A DNA stretch of 7,017 nucleotides, from NCBI GenBank assembly GCA_024643305.1, contig JAHENE010000106.1:1-7017 (forward strand). The letters are read 5' to 3'. Made by a program: the position numbers and the translations under genes. Of this stretch, positions 1 through 6,324 are shown piece after piece. Under the pieces are notes generated by a model that searched no databases, was not told the DNA's origin, and saw nothing but the letters and a program-made list of their open reading frames with translations. Origin of the DNA: Thiobacillaceae bacterium. GTDB lineage: Bacteria; Pseudomonadota; Gammaproteobacteria; Burkholderiales; Thiobacillaceae. Every line of letters begins with the position of its first letter. The first letter of the stretch is position 1.

Positions 1-2
1 CG

Positions 3-515
3 CTAGCCGCCAATGTCGCGCTAGCAGATCCTCCCGGTCATGCCCCCGCGCACGGCTGGCGCGCCAAGCACGATCCCCACTACGTAGGGCACCACGGCAG
101 AAGCGGTGTGGAATACAGGGAAGACTTCGGCATCCTTTCAGGCCGTTGCAATCGTGATGCCATCGGCGCAGTCATTGGCGGCGTGGGCGGGGCCGTAATC
201 GGCGGGCAGGTGGCCGGCAGAGATGATCGCGTTGTGGGCATGGTCATCGGCGGTGTGCTCGGCGCGGTGCTCGGCAACGCCATCGGGAATGAGTTGGACA
301 AAAATGACCGCGCCTGCATGGGCCACGCGCTTGAACTGGGCAGGGCTGGCGTGCCTGTCGTCTGGGAACATGACCATCACCGTTACCACTTTACCCCGCG
401 AGGTGATGCGCCGGGCGGCTGCCGCTACGCCACCATGGTCATGGACGACCGCAGGCCCCGCGACATCACTGCCTGCCCTACCACCCAGGGCGAATGGAAG
501 TTCGACAAACGTTAA
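3..515 (+). CDS. Glycine zipper 2TM domain surface-antigen-like protein (5' partial)
   Basis: This is an envelope protein of the Rickettsia 17 kDa antigen / glycine zipper 2TM type. The frame is open to the left edge, so only the last 170 residues are seen. The first visible residues (LAANVALAD) read like the end of a signal peptide with an ALA|D cleavage site, followed by a His/Pro-rich mature start (PPGHAPAHGWRAKHDPHY). Two Gly-rich hydrophobic segments follow at about residues 55-70 and 79-95 with G-x3-G spacing. The C-terminal part contains four cysteines (49, 105, 140, 158) and ends in an EWKF motif resembling the 'DGSWK' end of this family. An internal GTG at 108 could be mistaken for the start, but the reading upstream of it is clearly part of the same protein. 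The exact function is unknown; relatives are outer-membrane or periplasmic and some are lipoproteins. The protein is lone on its side of a terminator-like hairpin. Confidence 0.85.
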   Translation, partial: LAANVALADPPGHAPAHGWRAKHDPHYVGHHGRSGVEYREDFGILSGRCNRDAIGAVIGGVGGAVIGGQVAGRDDRVVGMVIGGVLGAVLGNAIGNELDKNDRACMGHALELGRAGVPVVWEHDHHRYHFTPRGDAPGGCRYATMVMDDRRPRDITACPTTQGEWKFDKR

Positions 516-530
516 TCTTTGCTGATTAAC
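511..530. repeat. Inverted repeat GTTAATC-N6-GATTAAC over a stop codon
   Basis: A perfect 7-base inverted repeat (511-517 with 524-530) with a 6-base loop. It includes the TAA stop of the glycine-zipper gene (513-515). As RNA it would form an AU-rich hairpin directly upstream of a stronger GC-rich one. As DNA it could be a dyad operator. The role is not established. Confidence 0.45.
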
Positions 531-538
531 ACCTCCGC

Positions 539-560
539 AGGCCGGGCCAACCCCCGGCCT
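539..560 (+). terminator. GC-rich hairpin, probable terminator after the glycine-zipper gene
   Basis: AGGCCGGG (539-546) pairs perfectly with CCCGGCCT (553-560) around a 6-base loop, 24 bases after the stop codon. The bases after the stem (GTTAAACTTGGGG) are not a real U-run, so this is a weak intrinsic terminator or an RNA-stabilising 3' hairpin. GTTAA at 561-565 could also pair with TTAAC at 526-530, extending the structure outward around an unpaired 8-base segment. Confidence 0.55.
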
Positions 561-562
561 GT

Positions 563-577
563 TAAACTTGGGGTTTA
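563..577. repeat. Short inverted repeat TAAAC-N5-GTTTA before hemE
   Basis: TAAAC (563-567) and GTTTA (573-577) form a 5-base stem with loop TTGGG, 21 bases before the hemE start. It is the third inverted repeat in a row in this gap. It is short enough to be chance. Confidence 0.3.
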
Positions 578-598
578 GACGAATTACGCTGAAACTCC

Positions 599-1666
599 AT
601 GTCCACTCTAAAGAATGATACTTTTCTGCGCGCGCTGATGCGCGAGCCTGTCGATTACACCCCCAGCTGGCTGATGCGCCAAGCCGGGCGGTATCTGCCC
701 GAGTACAACGCAACCCGGGCCCGCGCCGGCAATTTCATGGCCTTGTGCCAGAACCCGGATTTCGCGACTGAAGTCACCCTGCAGCCGCTGGCGCGTTACC
801 CGCTGGATGCGGCCATTCTGTTCTCGGATATCCTCACCGTTCCGGATGCCATGGGGTTAGGACTTTATTTCGCCCAGGGCGAGGGCCCGCGCTTCGAGCG
901 CCCCTTGCGCGAGGAGTGGGCAATCCGCGATCTGGCTGCGCCCGATCCGACGGACAAACTGGGTTATGTAATGGATGCGGTGAAAAGCATCCGCAAGGCC
1001 TTGGATGGATCTGTGCCGCTGATCGGTTTTTCCGGCAGCCCTTTTACGCTGGCCTGCTACATGGTGGAAGGCAGCGGCTCGGATGACTTCCGCACTGTCA
1101 AGGCGCTGCTGTATCAGCGCCCTGATCTTATGCACCATATCCTGGAAGTGAACGCGACAGCCGTTACTGACTACCTGAACGCGCAAATCGAGGCGGGCGC
1201 CCAGGCAGTGATGATTTTCGACACCTGGGGCGGCATGCTGAGCAACCGCGCCTACAAGGAGTTTTCTCTTGCCTACATGGCACGCGTGGTGGAGGGCCTC
1301 AAGAAGGAAAGCGAAGGCCGCCGCGTGCCCAGCATCCTGTTCACCAAGGGCGGCGGGCTATGGCTGGAGGATATGGCGGCAACCGGCTGTGATGGCCTTG
1401 GGCTGGACTGGACCATCGACATCGGCGCTGCGCGCAAACGGGTAGGTGACAAGGTCGCGCTGCAGGGCAATTTTGACCCCCTGTGCTTGATGGGCAGCCC
1501 CGAATCTATCGTTAGGGAAGCGGAAGCCATTCTGGAAAGCTATGGCAACGGCTCGGGCCATGTGTTCAATTTGGGGCATGGCATCAACCAGAACACCCCG
1601 CCCGAAAGCGTGGACTTACTACTGCAGACAGTCCGTAACACCAGTCCCAAATACCATGTTGCCTAA
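599..1666 (+). CDS. hemE: Uroporphyrinogen decarboxylase
   Basis: HemE is a cytoplasmic, cofactor-free enzyme of heme biosynthesis. It removes the four acetate carboxyl groups of uroporphyrinogen III to give coproporphyrinogen III. The 355-residue length is normal for the family. Family landmarks are all present: RQAGRY at 27-32 (substrate-binding Arg), FSDIL with the catalytic Asp at 77, the signature [16 protein letters not shown] at 143-158 with Tyr154, FDTWGG at 207-212, and NLGHGI with His327. These correspond to Arg37, Asp86, Tyr164 and His339 of the human enzyme. The start is fixed by an in-frame TGA at 590-592, making ATG 599 the first possible start. No clear Shine-Dalgarno sequence precedes it (CTGAAACTCC). 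It is separated from the upstream gene by hairpins and from priA by 311 non-coding bases. No truncation or frameshift is seen. Confidence 0.97.
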   Translation: MSTLKNDTFLRALMREPVDYTPSWLMRQAGRYLPEYNATRARAGNFMALCQNPDFATEVTLQPLARYPLDAAILFSDILTVPDAMGLGLYFAQGEGPRFERPLREEWAIRDLAAPDPTDKLGYVMDAVKSIRKALDGSVPLIGFSGSPFTLACYMVEGSGSDDFRTVKALLYQRPDLMHHILEVNATAVTDYLNAQIEAGAQAVMIFDTWGGMLSNRAYKEFSLAYMARVVEGLKKESEGRRVPSILFTKGGGLWLEDMAATGCDGLGLDWTIDIGAARKRVGDKVALQGNFDPLCLMGSPESIVREAEAILESYGNGSGHVFNLGHGINQNTPPESVDLLLQTVRNTSPKYHVA

Positions 1667-1681
1667 CACATTAGTTTTTAC

Positions 1682-1690
1682 TTATGCACA
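1682..1690 (+). promoter_or_regulatory. DnaA box, exact TTATNCACA match
   Basis: TTATGCACA fits the classical DnaA-box consensus TTATNCACA at every fixed position. It lies 15 bases after the hemE stop, at the left end of the AT-rich gap. Binding is inferred from sequence only. Confidence 0.5.
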
Positions 1691-1729
1691 ATCTTAATGC
1701 TACCGAAAGAAAAAATTTCCTTTGCGCTT

Positions 1730-1742
1730 TGACAGCTTGTCA
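1730..1742. repeat. Dyad TGACA-GCT-TGTCA
   Basis: A perfect 5-base inverted repeat with a 3-base centre. Its left arm lies inside an exact TTGACA hexamer (1729-1734), and TATAAC follows at 1748-1753. The 13-base spacing is too short for a standard sigma-70 promoter. The dyad has the geometry of a small dimeric repressor operator, but no regulator can be named. Confidence 0.3.
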
Positions 1743-1809
1743 CAAAATATAACTTGCTGTTTTTGTTAAGCTATTAAGCCTGCATGTTTTTTAACCGAAT
1801 TGTCATGAT

Positions 1810-1823
1810 GGCGTATTTACGCC
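1810..1823. repeat. Inverted repeat GGCGTA-TT-TACGCC
   Basis: A perfect 6-base inverted repeat around TT in the hemE-priA gap. The loop is too tight for a good RNA hairpin, so it is more plausible as a DNA dyad. There is no U-tract after it. Confidence 0.35.
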
Positions 1824-1828
1824 GTTTC

Positions 1829-1843
1829 CGGCTAATTTGGCCG
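1829..1843. repeat. Small hairpin CGGCTA-N3-TGGCCG
   Basis: Six pairs including one G-U (1829-1834 with 1838-1843) around a 3-base loop, 5 bases after the preceding dyad. The two together make a structured island just upstream of the paired DnaA-box-like sites. There is no U-run, so it is not a standard terminator. Confidence 0.3.
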
Positions 1844-1857
1844 AGTATTCCACAAAA

Positions 1858-1866
1858 TTATCCACA
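1858..1866 (+). promoter_or_regulatory. DnaA box, exact TTATCCACA
   Basis: TTATCCACA is the canonical high-affinity DnaA box (same as E. coli oriC R1 and R4). It lies 111 bases upstream of the priA start and is one arm of an inverted pair with the box at 1872-1880 on the other strand. Confidence 0.6.
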
Positions 1867-1871
1867 GATTC

Positions 1872-1880
1872 CGTGGACAA
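1872..1880 (-). promoter_or_regulatory. DnaA-box-like site TTGTCCACG, inverted partner
   Basis: Read on the minus strand this is TTGTCCACG, one base away from the TTGTCCACA variant of the DnaA box. It faces the exact box at 1858-1866 with 5 bases between them, giving an imperfect dyad in which TCCAC (1861-1865) pairs with GTGGA (1873-1877). Confidence 0.4.
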
Positions 1881-1960
1881 CCCTAAAACCTTTATTAATC
1901 ATAGTGATTTAGCGCCATCTTCACGAAATAACCGCAACTTTATCCGCTAACTCAAGCCTC

Positions 1961-1969
1961 TTATCCACC
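1961..1969 (+). promoter_or_regulatory. DnaA-box-like site TTATCCACC next to the priA start
   Basis: TTATCCACC matches the canonical box in eight of nine positions, with the mismatch at the last base. It sits 8 bases before the priA ATG, where a bound protein would block transcription or initiation. A weaker relative, TTATCCGCT, lies at 1940-1948. It could be chance. Confidence 0.3.
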
Positions 1970-1977
1970 GCCCCGCC

Positions 1978-4149
1978 ATGCCCCAATATATCGCTCGCAT
2001 TGCGCTGGATGTCCCGCTTCCAAAACTGTTTGATTACCTTGCGGATGGCATCACGGCAAGGGATATCGGCCGTCGTGTCAAGGTCCCGTTCGGCCGCAGG
2101 GAAATGGTTGGGCTCTTGCTGGAAATTACAGACACGCCCGACTGCCCCCCGGAAAAGCTCAAGCGCGTCATCGCCGTGGATAGGGATTTGCCGCCGCTTG
2201 CCGAGGATGTGCTGGCATTGTTCCGGTTTTGCGCGGCTTATTATCATTACCCGCTGGGGCAAATTTCACTGGCCGCGCTGCCCACGGCATTGCGGCGCTG
2301 GCAGTTCCAGCTGCCAAAACAAGTAGCTCGCTATTCACTGACGGTTGCGGGCCGGCAGGCACTGCCGGAAAGCCTGCCGGCACGTGCTGTCGCACAAAGG
2401 CGCATGGCCGCGCGCCTGTCGGCGGGCGCCGCCGACTCCACCGAACTGTCCAACCTCTGTGCAGGCGCCATGCCGCTGTTGCAGACGTGGCTGAACAAGG
2501 GCTGGGTGGAAATTCTTAAGCCGGAAAAAACGCCCTTCCAGGACGCGCCGCCGCCATTGCTGGCCGAGCAAGAATCCGCATTTGCGCTGGTGGTTCGACG
2601 TCTGCATGAATTCGCGCCCTTTCTTTTGCATGGCGTAACGGGCAGCGGAAAAACCGAGGTTTATCTGCGCATGGTGGAAGCAGTGCTGGCCAGCGGCCGC
2701 CAGGCGCTGATTTTGGTGCCTGAAATCGGCCTCACCCCTCAATTCACCCAACGCGTTTCAGCGCGTTTTCCCGATACGGTGATCAGCGTCCTGCACAGTG
2801 GGCTGGCGGAAGGAGAACGCCTGCAACGATGGAAACAGGCCGCCGAGGGCAAGGCACGCATCGTGCTGGGCACGCGGCTCTCCCTGTTCACCCCGCTGCC
2901 GGAACTGGGCCTGATCATTGTGGACGAGGAACACGACGCCTCTTTTTCGCAGCAGGAGGGCCTTCGTTATTCGGCGCGCGACCTTGCCGTATTCCGCGCC
3001 CGCCAGCGCAACATTCCCGTAGTGCTCGGCTCGGCCACCCCCAGCCTGGAAAGCTGGCACAACGCCAATGCCGGACGTTACACGCTGTTGACGCTGCCGC
3101 TGCGCGCGACCGGCGCGAAACTGCCGGAACTGCATCTGCTCGACACCCGCCAGCAACCGCTGGATGAAGGTTTAAGCCAACCGGCAGTGAAGGCCATCGG
3201 CGAAACCCTGGCGCGCGACGAACAGGTGCTGGTTTTCATCAACCGGCGCGGCTACGCGCCTGTGCTGCATTGTTCGGCATGCGCATGGGTGGCGCCCTGC
3301 CCGCGCTGCTCATCAAGACTGACCCTGCACCTGCGCGAGCAACGACTGCGCTGCCACCATTGCGGACACGAGGAGAAAATTCCGCCGCACTGCCCGGCCT
3401 GCGGCAATCCTGACATCAGTGCCCTTGGTCATGGCACACAGCGGGTGGAGGAGGCGCTGGCGCGGCGTTTTCCATCAGCGAAAATCGTGCGTGCCGACCG
3501 TGACGCCACTCGGCGCAAGGGCAGCTGGGAAAACATGCAGGCGCAAATACATGCAGGTGAAGCCAACCTCATCATTGGCACGCAGTTGATTGCAAAAGGA
3601 CACGATTTTCCCAAGTTGACCCTGGTCATCGTTCTGGATGCCGATGGCGCGCTGTTCAGCCTCGACTTTCGCGCCGAGGAAAGACTGTTCGCCCAGTTGA
3701 TGCAGGTGGCGGGCCGCGCAGGCCGCGCCGACAAGCCGGGGCGGGTATTGATCCAGACCGGCTTTCCCGAGCATCCGCTGTTCACTCACCTCGTTGCACA
3801 CGAGTTTGCCGATTTTGCCAGCGAGCAACTAGAGGTTCGGCGAAAAGGCGAGCTGCCGCCCTTCTCGCGTCAGGCCGTGCTTCGCGCCGAGGCAGCCGAC
3901 CTCGACGACGCGCTGGCCTGGTTGCAATCCGCGCGTGCGCTGACGCCAGCAATAAACGGCGTCGAAATTTTTGACCCCGTGCGCGCACCCATGCTGAAAA
4001 AAGCCGGAATGGAACGCGCCCAGCTCTGGCTGCAATCCCCTTCGCGTGGGGATCTGCAGCAGTTATTGCGAGACTGGATGCCGAAGCTCTACGCCCAGAC
4101 CGCGCGCAACATCCGCTGGCATCTGGACGTGGACCCGGCAGAGAATTGA
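1978..4149 (+). CDS. priA: Primosomal protein N', replication restart helicase PriA
   Basis: PriA recognises stalled or collapsed replication forks, unwinds the lagging strand 3'-5' and starts primosome assembly so that DnaB can be reloaded. The 723 residues compare with about 730 in E. coli. In order there is a 3'-DNA-end binding domain (about 1-105, starting ARIALDVPLPKLFDYL), a winged-helix region (about 106-190), and helicase lobe 1. Lobe 1 carries Walker A GVTGSGKT (219-226, Lys225), the DEEH box (316-319) and GSATPS (351-356). Next is a zinc-binding insertion with eight cysteines in CxxC pairs (432/435, 441/444, 459/462, 472/475). Lobe 2 follows, with GTQLIAKGHDFP (534-545) and QVAGRAGR (576-583), then the C-terminal domain. 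All key residues are intact. ATG 1978 is the first start after the in-frame TAA at 1948; no Shine-Dalgarno sequence is evident. Its 3' end converges with mobA. Confidence 0.97.
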   Translation: MPQYIARIALDVPLPKLFDYLADGITARDIGRRVKVPFGRREMVGLLLEITDTPDCPPEKLKRVIAVDRDLPPLAEDVLALFRFCAAYYHYPLGQISLAALPTALRRWQFQLPKQVARYSLTVAGRQALPESLPARAVAQRRMAARLSAGAADSTELSNLCAGAMPLLQTWLNKGWVEILKPEKTPFQDAPPPLLAEQESAFALVVRRLHEFAPFLLHGVTGSGKTEVYLRMVEAVLASGRQALILVPEIGLTPQFTQRVSARFPDTVISVLHSGLAEGERLQRWKQAAEGKARIVLGTRLSLFTPLPELGLIIVDEEHDASFSQQEGLRYSARDLAVFRARQRNIPVVLGSATPSLESWHNANAGRYTLLTLPLRATGAKLPELHLLDTRQQPLDEGLSQPAVKAIGETLARDEQVLVFINRRGYAPVLHCSACAWVAPCPRCSSRLTLHLREQRLRCHHCGHEEKIPPHCPACGNPDISALGHGTQRVEEALARRFPSAKIVRADRDATRRKGSWENMQAQIHAGEANLIIGTQLIAKGHDFPKLTLVIVLDADGALFSLDFRAEERLFAQLMQVAGRAGRADKPGRVLIQTGFPEHPLFTHLVAHEFADFASEQLEVRRKGELPPFSRQAVLRAEAADLDDALAWLQSARALTPAINGVEIFDPVRAPMLKKAGMERAQLWLQSPSRGDLQQLLRDWMPKLYAQTARNIRWHLDVDPAEN

Positions 4150-4160
4150 AGTCGTCTCAA

Positions 4161-4172
4161 CTCAGATCTGAG
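4161..4172. repeat. Perfect 12-base palindrome at the priA/mobA junction
   Basis: CTCAGATCTGAG is perfectly self-complementary and overlaps the mobA stop codon, 12 bases past the priA stop. AACT (4159-4162) and AGTT (4175-4178) flank it. It could form a small hairpin in transcripts from either side, but there is no U-tract on either strand, so it is not a convincing bidirectional terminator. Confidence 0.35.
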
Positions 4173-4731
4173 CAAGTTCATCCGGGCTGTTGATGTTCTG
4201 CATCTCGGCTGCATCGAAACTCACGGAAGCAAAGCCCTCCATTTCCTGAAAGCCATGCACCGAGCGTTTGCCGCTTTGCAGGTAGGCGGCAAGTTTTCCC
4301 GAGAGGCTGGTGTGAATGAGCATGACAGCGGGATGAATGCGCAAACCATCCGTGGCCACGACAATGGTTCTATCCTTGTTCGCAGCCAGCAGCCGTATTG
4401 CGAGGTCATCAGGCAGATGCGGCATATCGCAGGGAACCGTAAGCACCCACTCATGCTTTGAGGCATGCAAACCGGCAAGCACTCCCGCTAGCGGCCCCTG
4501 AAAATCCGGCAGGGTGTCGGTGATGATTTGATAACCGCGTTGGGCGTATTCACTCAAATTGCGGTTTGCCGAAATGAGAAGTTCATCGACCTGAGGAGCC
4601 ACGCAAGCGATGACGTAATCGATAAGTGGCCTGCCGCGATAATCCACCAGGCCCTTGTCGCGGCCACCCATGCGGCTGCCCTGGCCGCCCGCGAGAATGA
4701 GTCCGGTCAGGGCCATATGCCCGGCAGGCAC
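4162..4731 (-). CDS. mobA: Molybdenum cofactor guanylyltransferase MobA
   Basis: MobA transfers GMP from GTP to molybdenum-molybdopterin, making the guanine dinucleotide cofactor used by DMSO-reductase-family enzymes such as nitrate reductases and formate dehydrogenases. The 189 residues are normal. Seen: the nucleotide-binding start LILAGGQGSRMGGRDKG (11-27), GPLAGVLAGL (79-88), VPCDMP with the metal-binding Asp (99-104), HPAV (134-137 region) and the typical NINSPDEL near the C-terminus. The start chosen is GTG 4731-4729, directly after the stop of the preceding gene, because AGGA lies 7 bases before it. ATG 4716 (residue 6) is the alternative and gives a more typical N-terminus, but lacks a visible ribosome binding site. 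It is the last gene of a probable three-gene unit and implies the organism makes bis-MGD molybdoenzymes. Confidence 0.93.
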   Translation of the reverse strand: MPAGHMALTGLILAGGQGSRMGGRDKGLVDYRGRPLIDYVIACVAPQVDELLISANRNLSEYAQRGYQIITDTLPDFQGPLAGVLAGLHASKHEWVLTVPCDMPHLPDDLAIRLLAANKDRTIVVATDGLRIHPAVMLIHTSLSGKLAAYLQSGKRSVHGFQEMEGFASVSFDAAEMQNINSPDELAQI

Positions 4732-6324
4732 TTATTGTTCCTGCTGATAAAGAAAAAAGCGCTCATTCCGCTCTTTGGGCCGGCCGCCTTCCCAGCGCAT
4801 TACCCAACCCGGACCCGGAGCATCCATCCTGTGGGCTTTATGCTGAACCAGGAGCCAGTCGCAGGATTTGTCATTGCCCGATTTGAAATTCAGGCCGGAA
4901 TGATAGGCGAGAAGCTGTTCATATATTGTGCTCAAACCTTTCGTGGCCACGCAATTTCCGGGGGGGACCTTGAGTTTGATTTCCTGCCCGACCTGCGCAT
5001 AGCTCAAACGGGCATCCAGCGGGCGCATGAACAAGGCCAACAGCAAACACCAGAGGAAGGCGGCGCCTGCGTTCCAGACCAGAATGGGGCGCAACGGGCT
5101 GCGCGGCTGTTTTTTGAGCCACATCAGCCACCCTACCCAGGCGCTTGTGACGAGCAGGCCCAGCGCCAGCGCGAAAGGCCTCAATCCCTGGCTTTCCATA
5201 CCCAGTTTAGCCAGCCGTCGGGCCATCTGCGCAGGCCAGCCTAGATCAAATGCTACCCAGTATGCCCAGAAAAGCAGTGCGAAAAAACTAAACACCATGA
5301 AGGCAAACCACAGCAGGGCGTTGGCGGCGCCTCGGCGCAATTCGCCGAGCCCGGCACCGGCAAGGAGTGCCAAGGGGGGCAACAGAATGATGGACTGCAA
5401 TTGCTCCGCTCCCGTATGCAGGCTCAGCGCAGCCAGCGCGACGGCAAACACGCCCAGCGGCATCCACAGTTTGACCGAGTCCCAACCGCCCCGCTTCAAA
5501 CGATATACCGCCCACCCGGCAAGCGGCCATGCAGGCCATGCGAACCAGCTCAAGGCGTTAATGAAATACAGCGGGTTGTACTTGGTCTTTTCACCCGCAG
5601 AAAACACCAGATGGCCCAACGCCACATGCTCCCACCAGTCTGCGAGCCGCTCAGGCTGATGCGCATGCACAGTCATTAACCAAACACCGCCCAGCGCAAG
5701 CGCGCCGATGAGCGCAAACCACGAACCCCCCACGCGTGCGGAAGTGCGCCAGCTGGGAAAGAGCAACGGCAACAGGAAAAGTGCGCTCGCCAAGCACAAG
5801 GCGGCAAGCCAGGCGCCGGAGAAAAACAGCCCCGCCAGGCCCACCCCCGCCAAGCCGCCGCCGGTAAGCGGCTGCGTCAACATGCGCGCCATGCCGTAGG
5901 CAAACAGGGACATCGCTGCCAATTGTGCGGTGTATGGATTGGTTTCGTGCGCGGGCACCAGAAGACCCATGCTTCCCATCAGAACCAGCACCGCCGGCCA
6001 CATGGACTGGGAGCCGTAAAACCTGCGTGCGGTGAGCGCCATCAGCCAGAGCGAAGTGCCGACAAACACGCCGCTGGCCAGTCGGGCGCCGTCGTGCAGC
6101 GGCAGAAGCGGCGAAAACAGCACGCCTAGTGCCTGCGCCAGCCAGAGATAAAGCGGTGGCGCACCGTTATTGTCAGGCATCAGCCAATCTGCGTGTTGGC
6201 GCGCCGCCAGCAGATGCGCGAAAGTTTCTGCATCCGGCCCCTTCCAGGGCGCGTGCCCAACCAGGCCGGGCAACAGCCAAGCGATGCACAGCCCGGCAAG
6301 CCAGTAGGAAACGGGGATGCGCAT
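4732..6324 (-). CDS. ArnT-like glycosyltransferase family 39 membrane protein
   Basis: This polytopic inner-membrane protein of about 530 residues has the architecture of GT-C enzymes (PMT/ArnT type), which move a sugar from a polyprenyl-phosphate carrier to an envelope acceptor. I count roughly 12-13 hydrophobic segments between residues 8 and 434, then a soluble C-terminal domain (about 435-530) predicted periplasmic. The first periplasmic loop carries an acidic PDAETF motif (31-36), then DWLMP and PPLYLWLA (57-64), as in GT39 enzymes. HTGAEQLQSIILLPPLALL resembles the late ArnT segment. The C-terminal domain has two cysteines (about 459 and 489) that could form a disulfide. ATG 6324 overlaps the upstream stop as TGATG; GTG 6327, one codon earlier, is the alternative start. 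Numbering here counts from the GTG. Donor and acceptor cannot be told from sequence. The family call is fairly sure, the substrate unknown. Confidence 0.75.
   Translation of the reverse strand: MRIPVSYWLAGLCIAWLLPGLVGHAPWKGPDAETFAHLLAARQHADWLMPDNNGAPPLYLWLAQALGVLFSPLLPLHDGARLASGVFVGTSLWLMALTARRFYGSQSMWPAVLVLMGSMGLLVPAHETNPYTAQLAAMSLFAYGMARMLTQPLTGGGLAGVGLAGLFFSGAWLAALCLASALFLLPLLFPSWRTSARVGGSWFALIGALALGGVWLMTVHAHQPERLADWWEHVALGHLVFSAGEKTKYNPLYFINALSWFAWPAWPLAGWAVYRLKRGGWDSVKLWMPLGVFAVALAALSLHTGAEQLQSIILLPPLALLAGAGLGELRRGAANALLWFAFMVFSFFALLFWAYWVAFDLGWPAQMARRLAKLGMESQGLRPFALALGLLVTSAWVGWLMWLKKQPRSPLRPILVWNAGAAFLWCLLLALFMRPLDARLSYAQVGQEIKLKVPPGNCVATKGLSTIYEQLLAYHSGLNFKSGNDKSCDWLLVQHKAHRMDAPGPGWVMRWEGGRPKERNERFFLYQQEQ
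4739..4742 (-). promoter_or_regulatory. Ribosome binding site AGGA of mobA
   Basis: AGGA on the minus strand with a 7-base spacer (ACAATAA) to GTG 4731. It is embedded in the last codons of the upstream membrane-protein gene and supports the GTG start. It also suggests that ribosomes finishing the upstream gene can reinitiate on mobA. Confidence 0.6.

Larger units (their letters stand above)
1667..1977. other. AT-rich intergenic region hemE-priA with DnaA-box-like sites
   Basis: A 311-base stretch without a convincing gene, visibly richer in A+T than the flanking coding DNA, with runs such as AAAAAATTT (1710-1718) and TTTTTT (1786-1791 area). It contains four DnaA-box-like nonamers, a TGACA/TGTCA dyad and two small hairpins, each listed separately. 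It must hold the expression signals of priA, although no well-spaced -35/-10 pair could be read. No GATC site was found in it, unlike an enterobacterial oriC. No U-tract terminator for hemE is visible. Confidence 0.6.

Noticed and set aside
1..25. Repeated CGCTAGC at the left edge (1-7 and 19-25)
   Set aside because: It lies inside coding sequence for Ala/Leu codons of the signal-peptide end. Two copies of a 7-mer do not indicate an att site or insertion-sequence end.
561..598. Promoter for hemE directly before its start
   Set aside because: No -35/-10 pair with acceptable spacing could be read, and any -10 here would leave almost no leader. The hemE promoter remains unidentified.
138..713. 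Long reading frame on the minus strand across the glycine-zipper gene and hemE start
   Set aside because: It is antisense to two well-supported genes, has no recognisable protein character and crosses the intergenic hairpins. It arises from high GC.
1729..1753. Standard sigma-70 promoter TTGACA ... TATAAC
   Set aside because: The spacer is only 13 bases, and no acceptable -10 lies at 16-18 bases. It is kept only as an unusual signal, not annotated as a promoter.
4528..5244. Long plus-strand reading frame opposite mobA and the membrane protein
   Set aside because: The translation has no family resemblance or domain-like pattern, and both opposite-strand genes are clearly recognisable.
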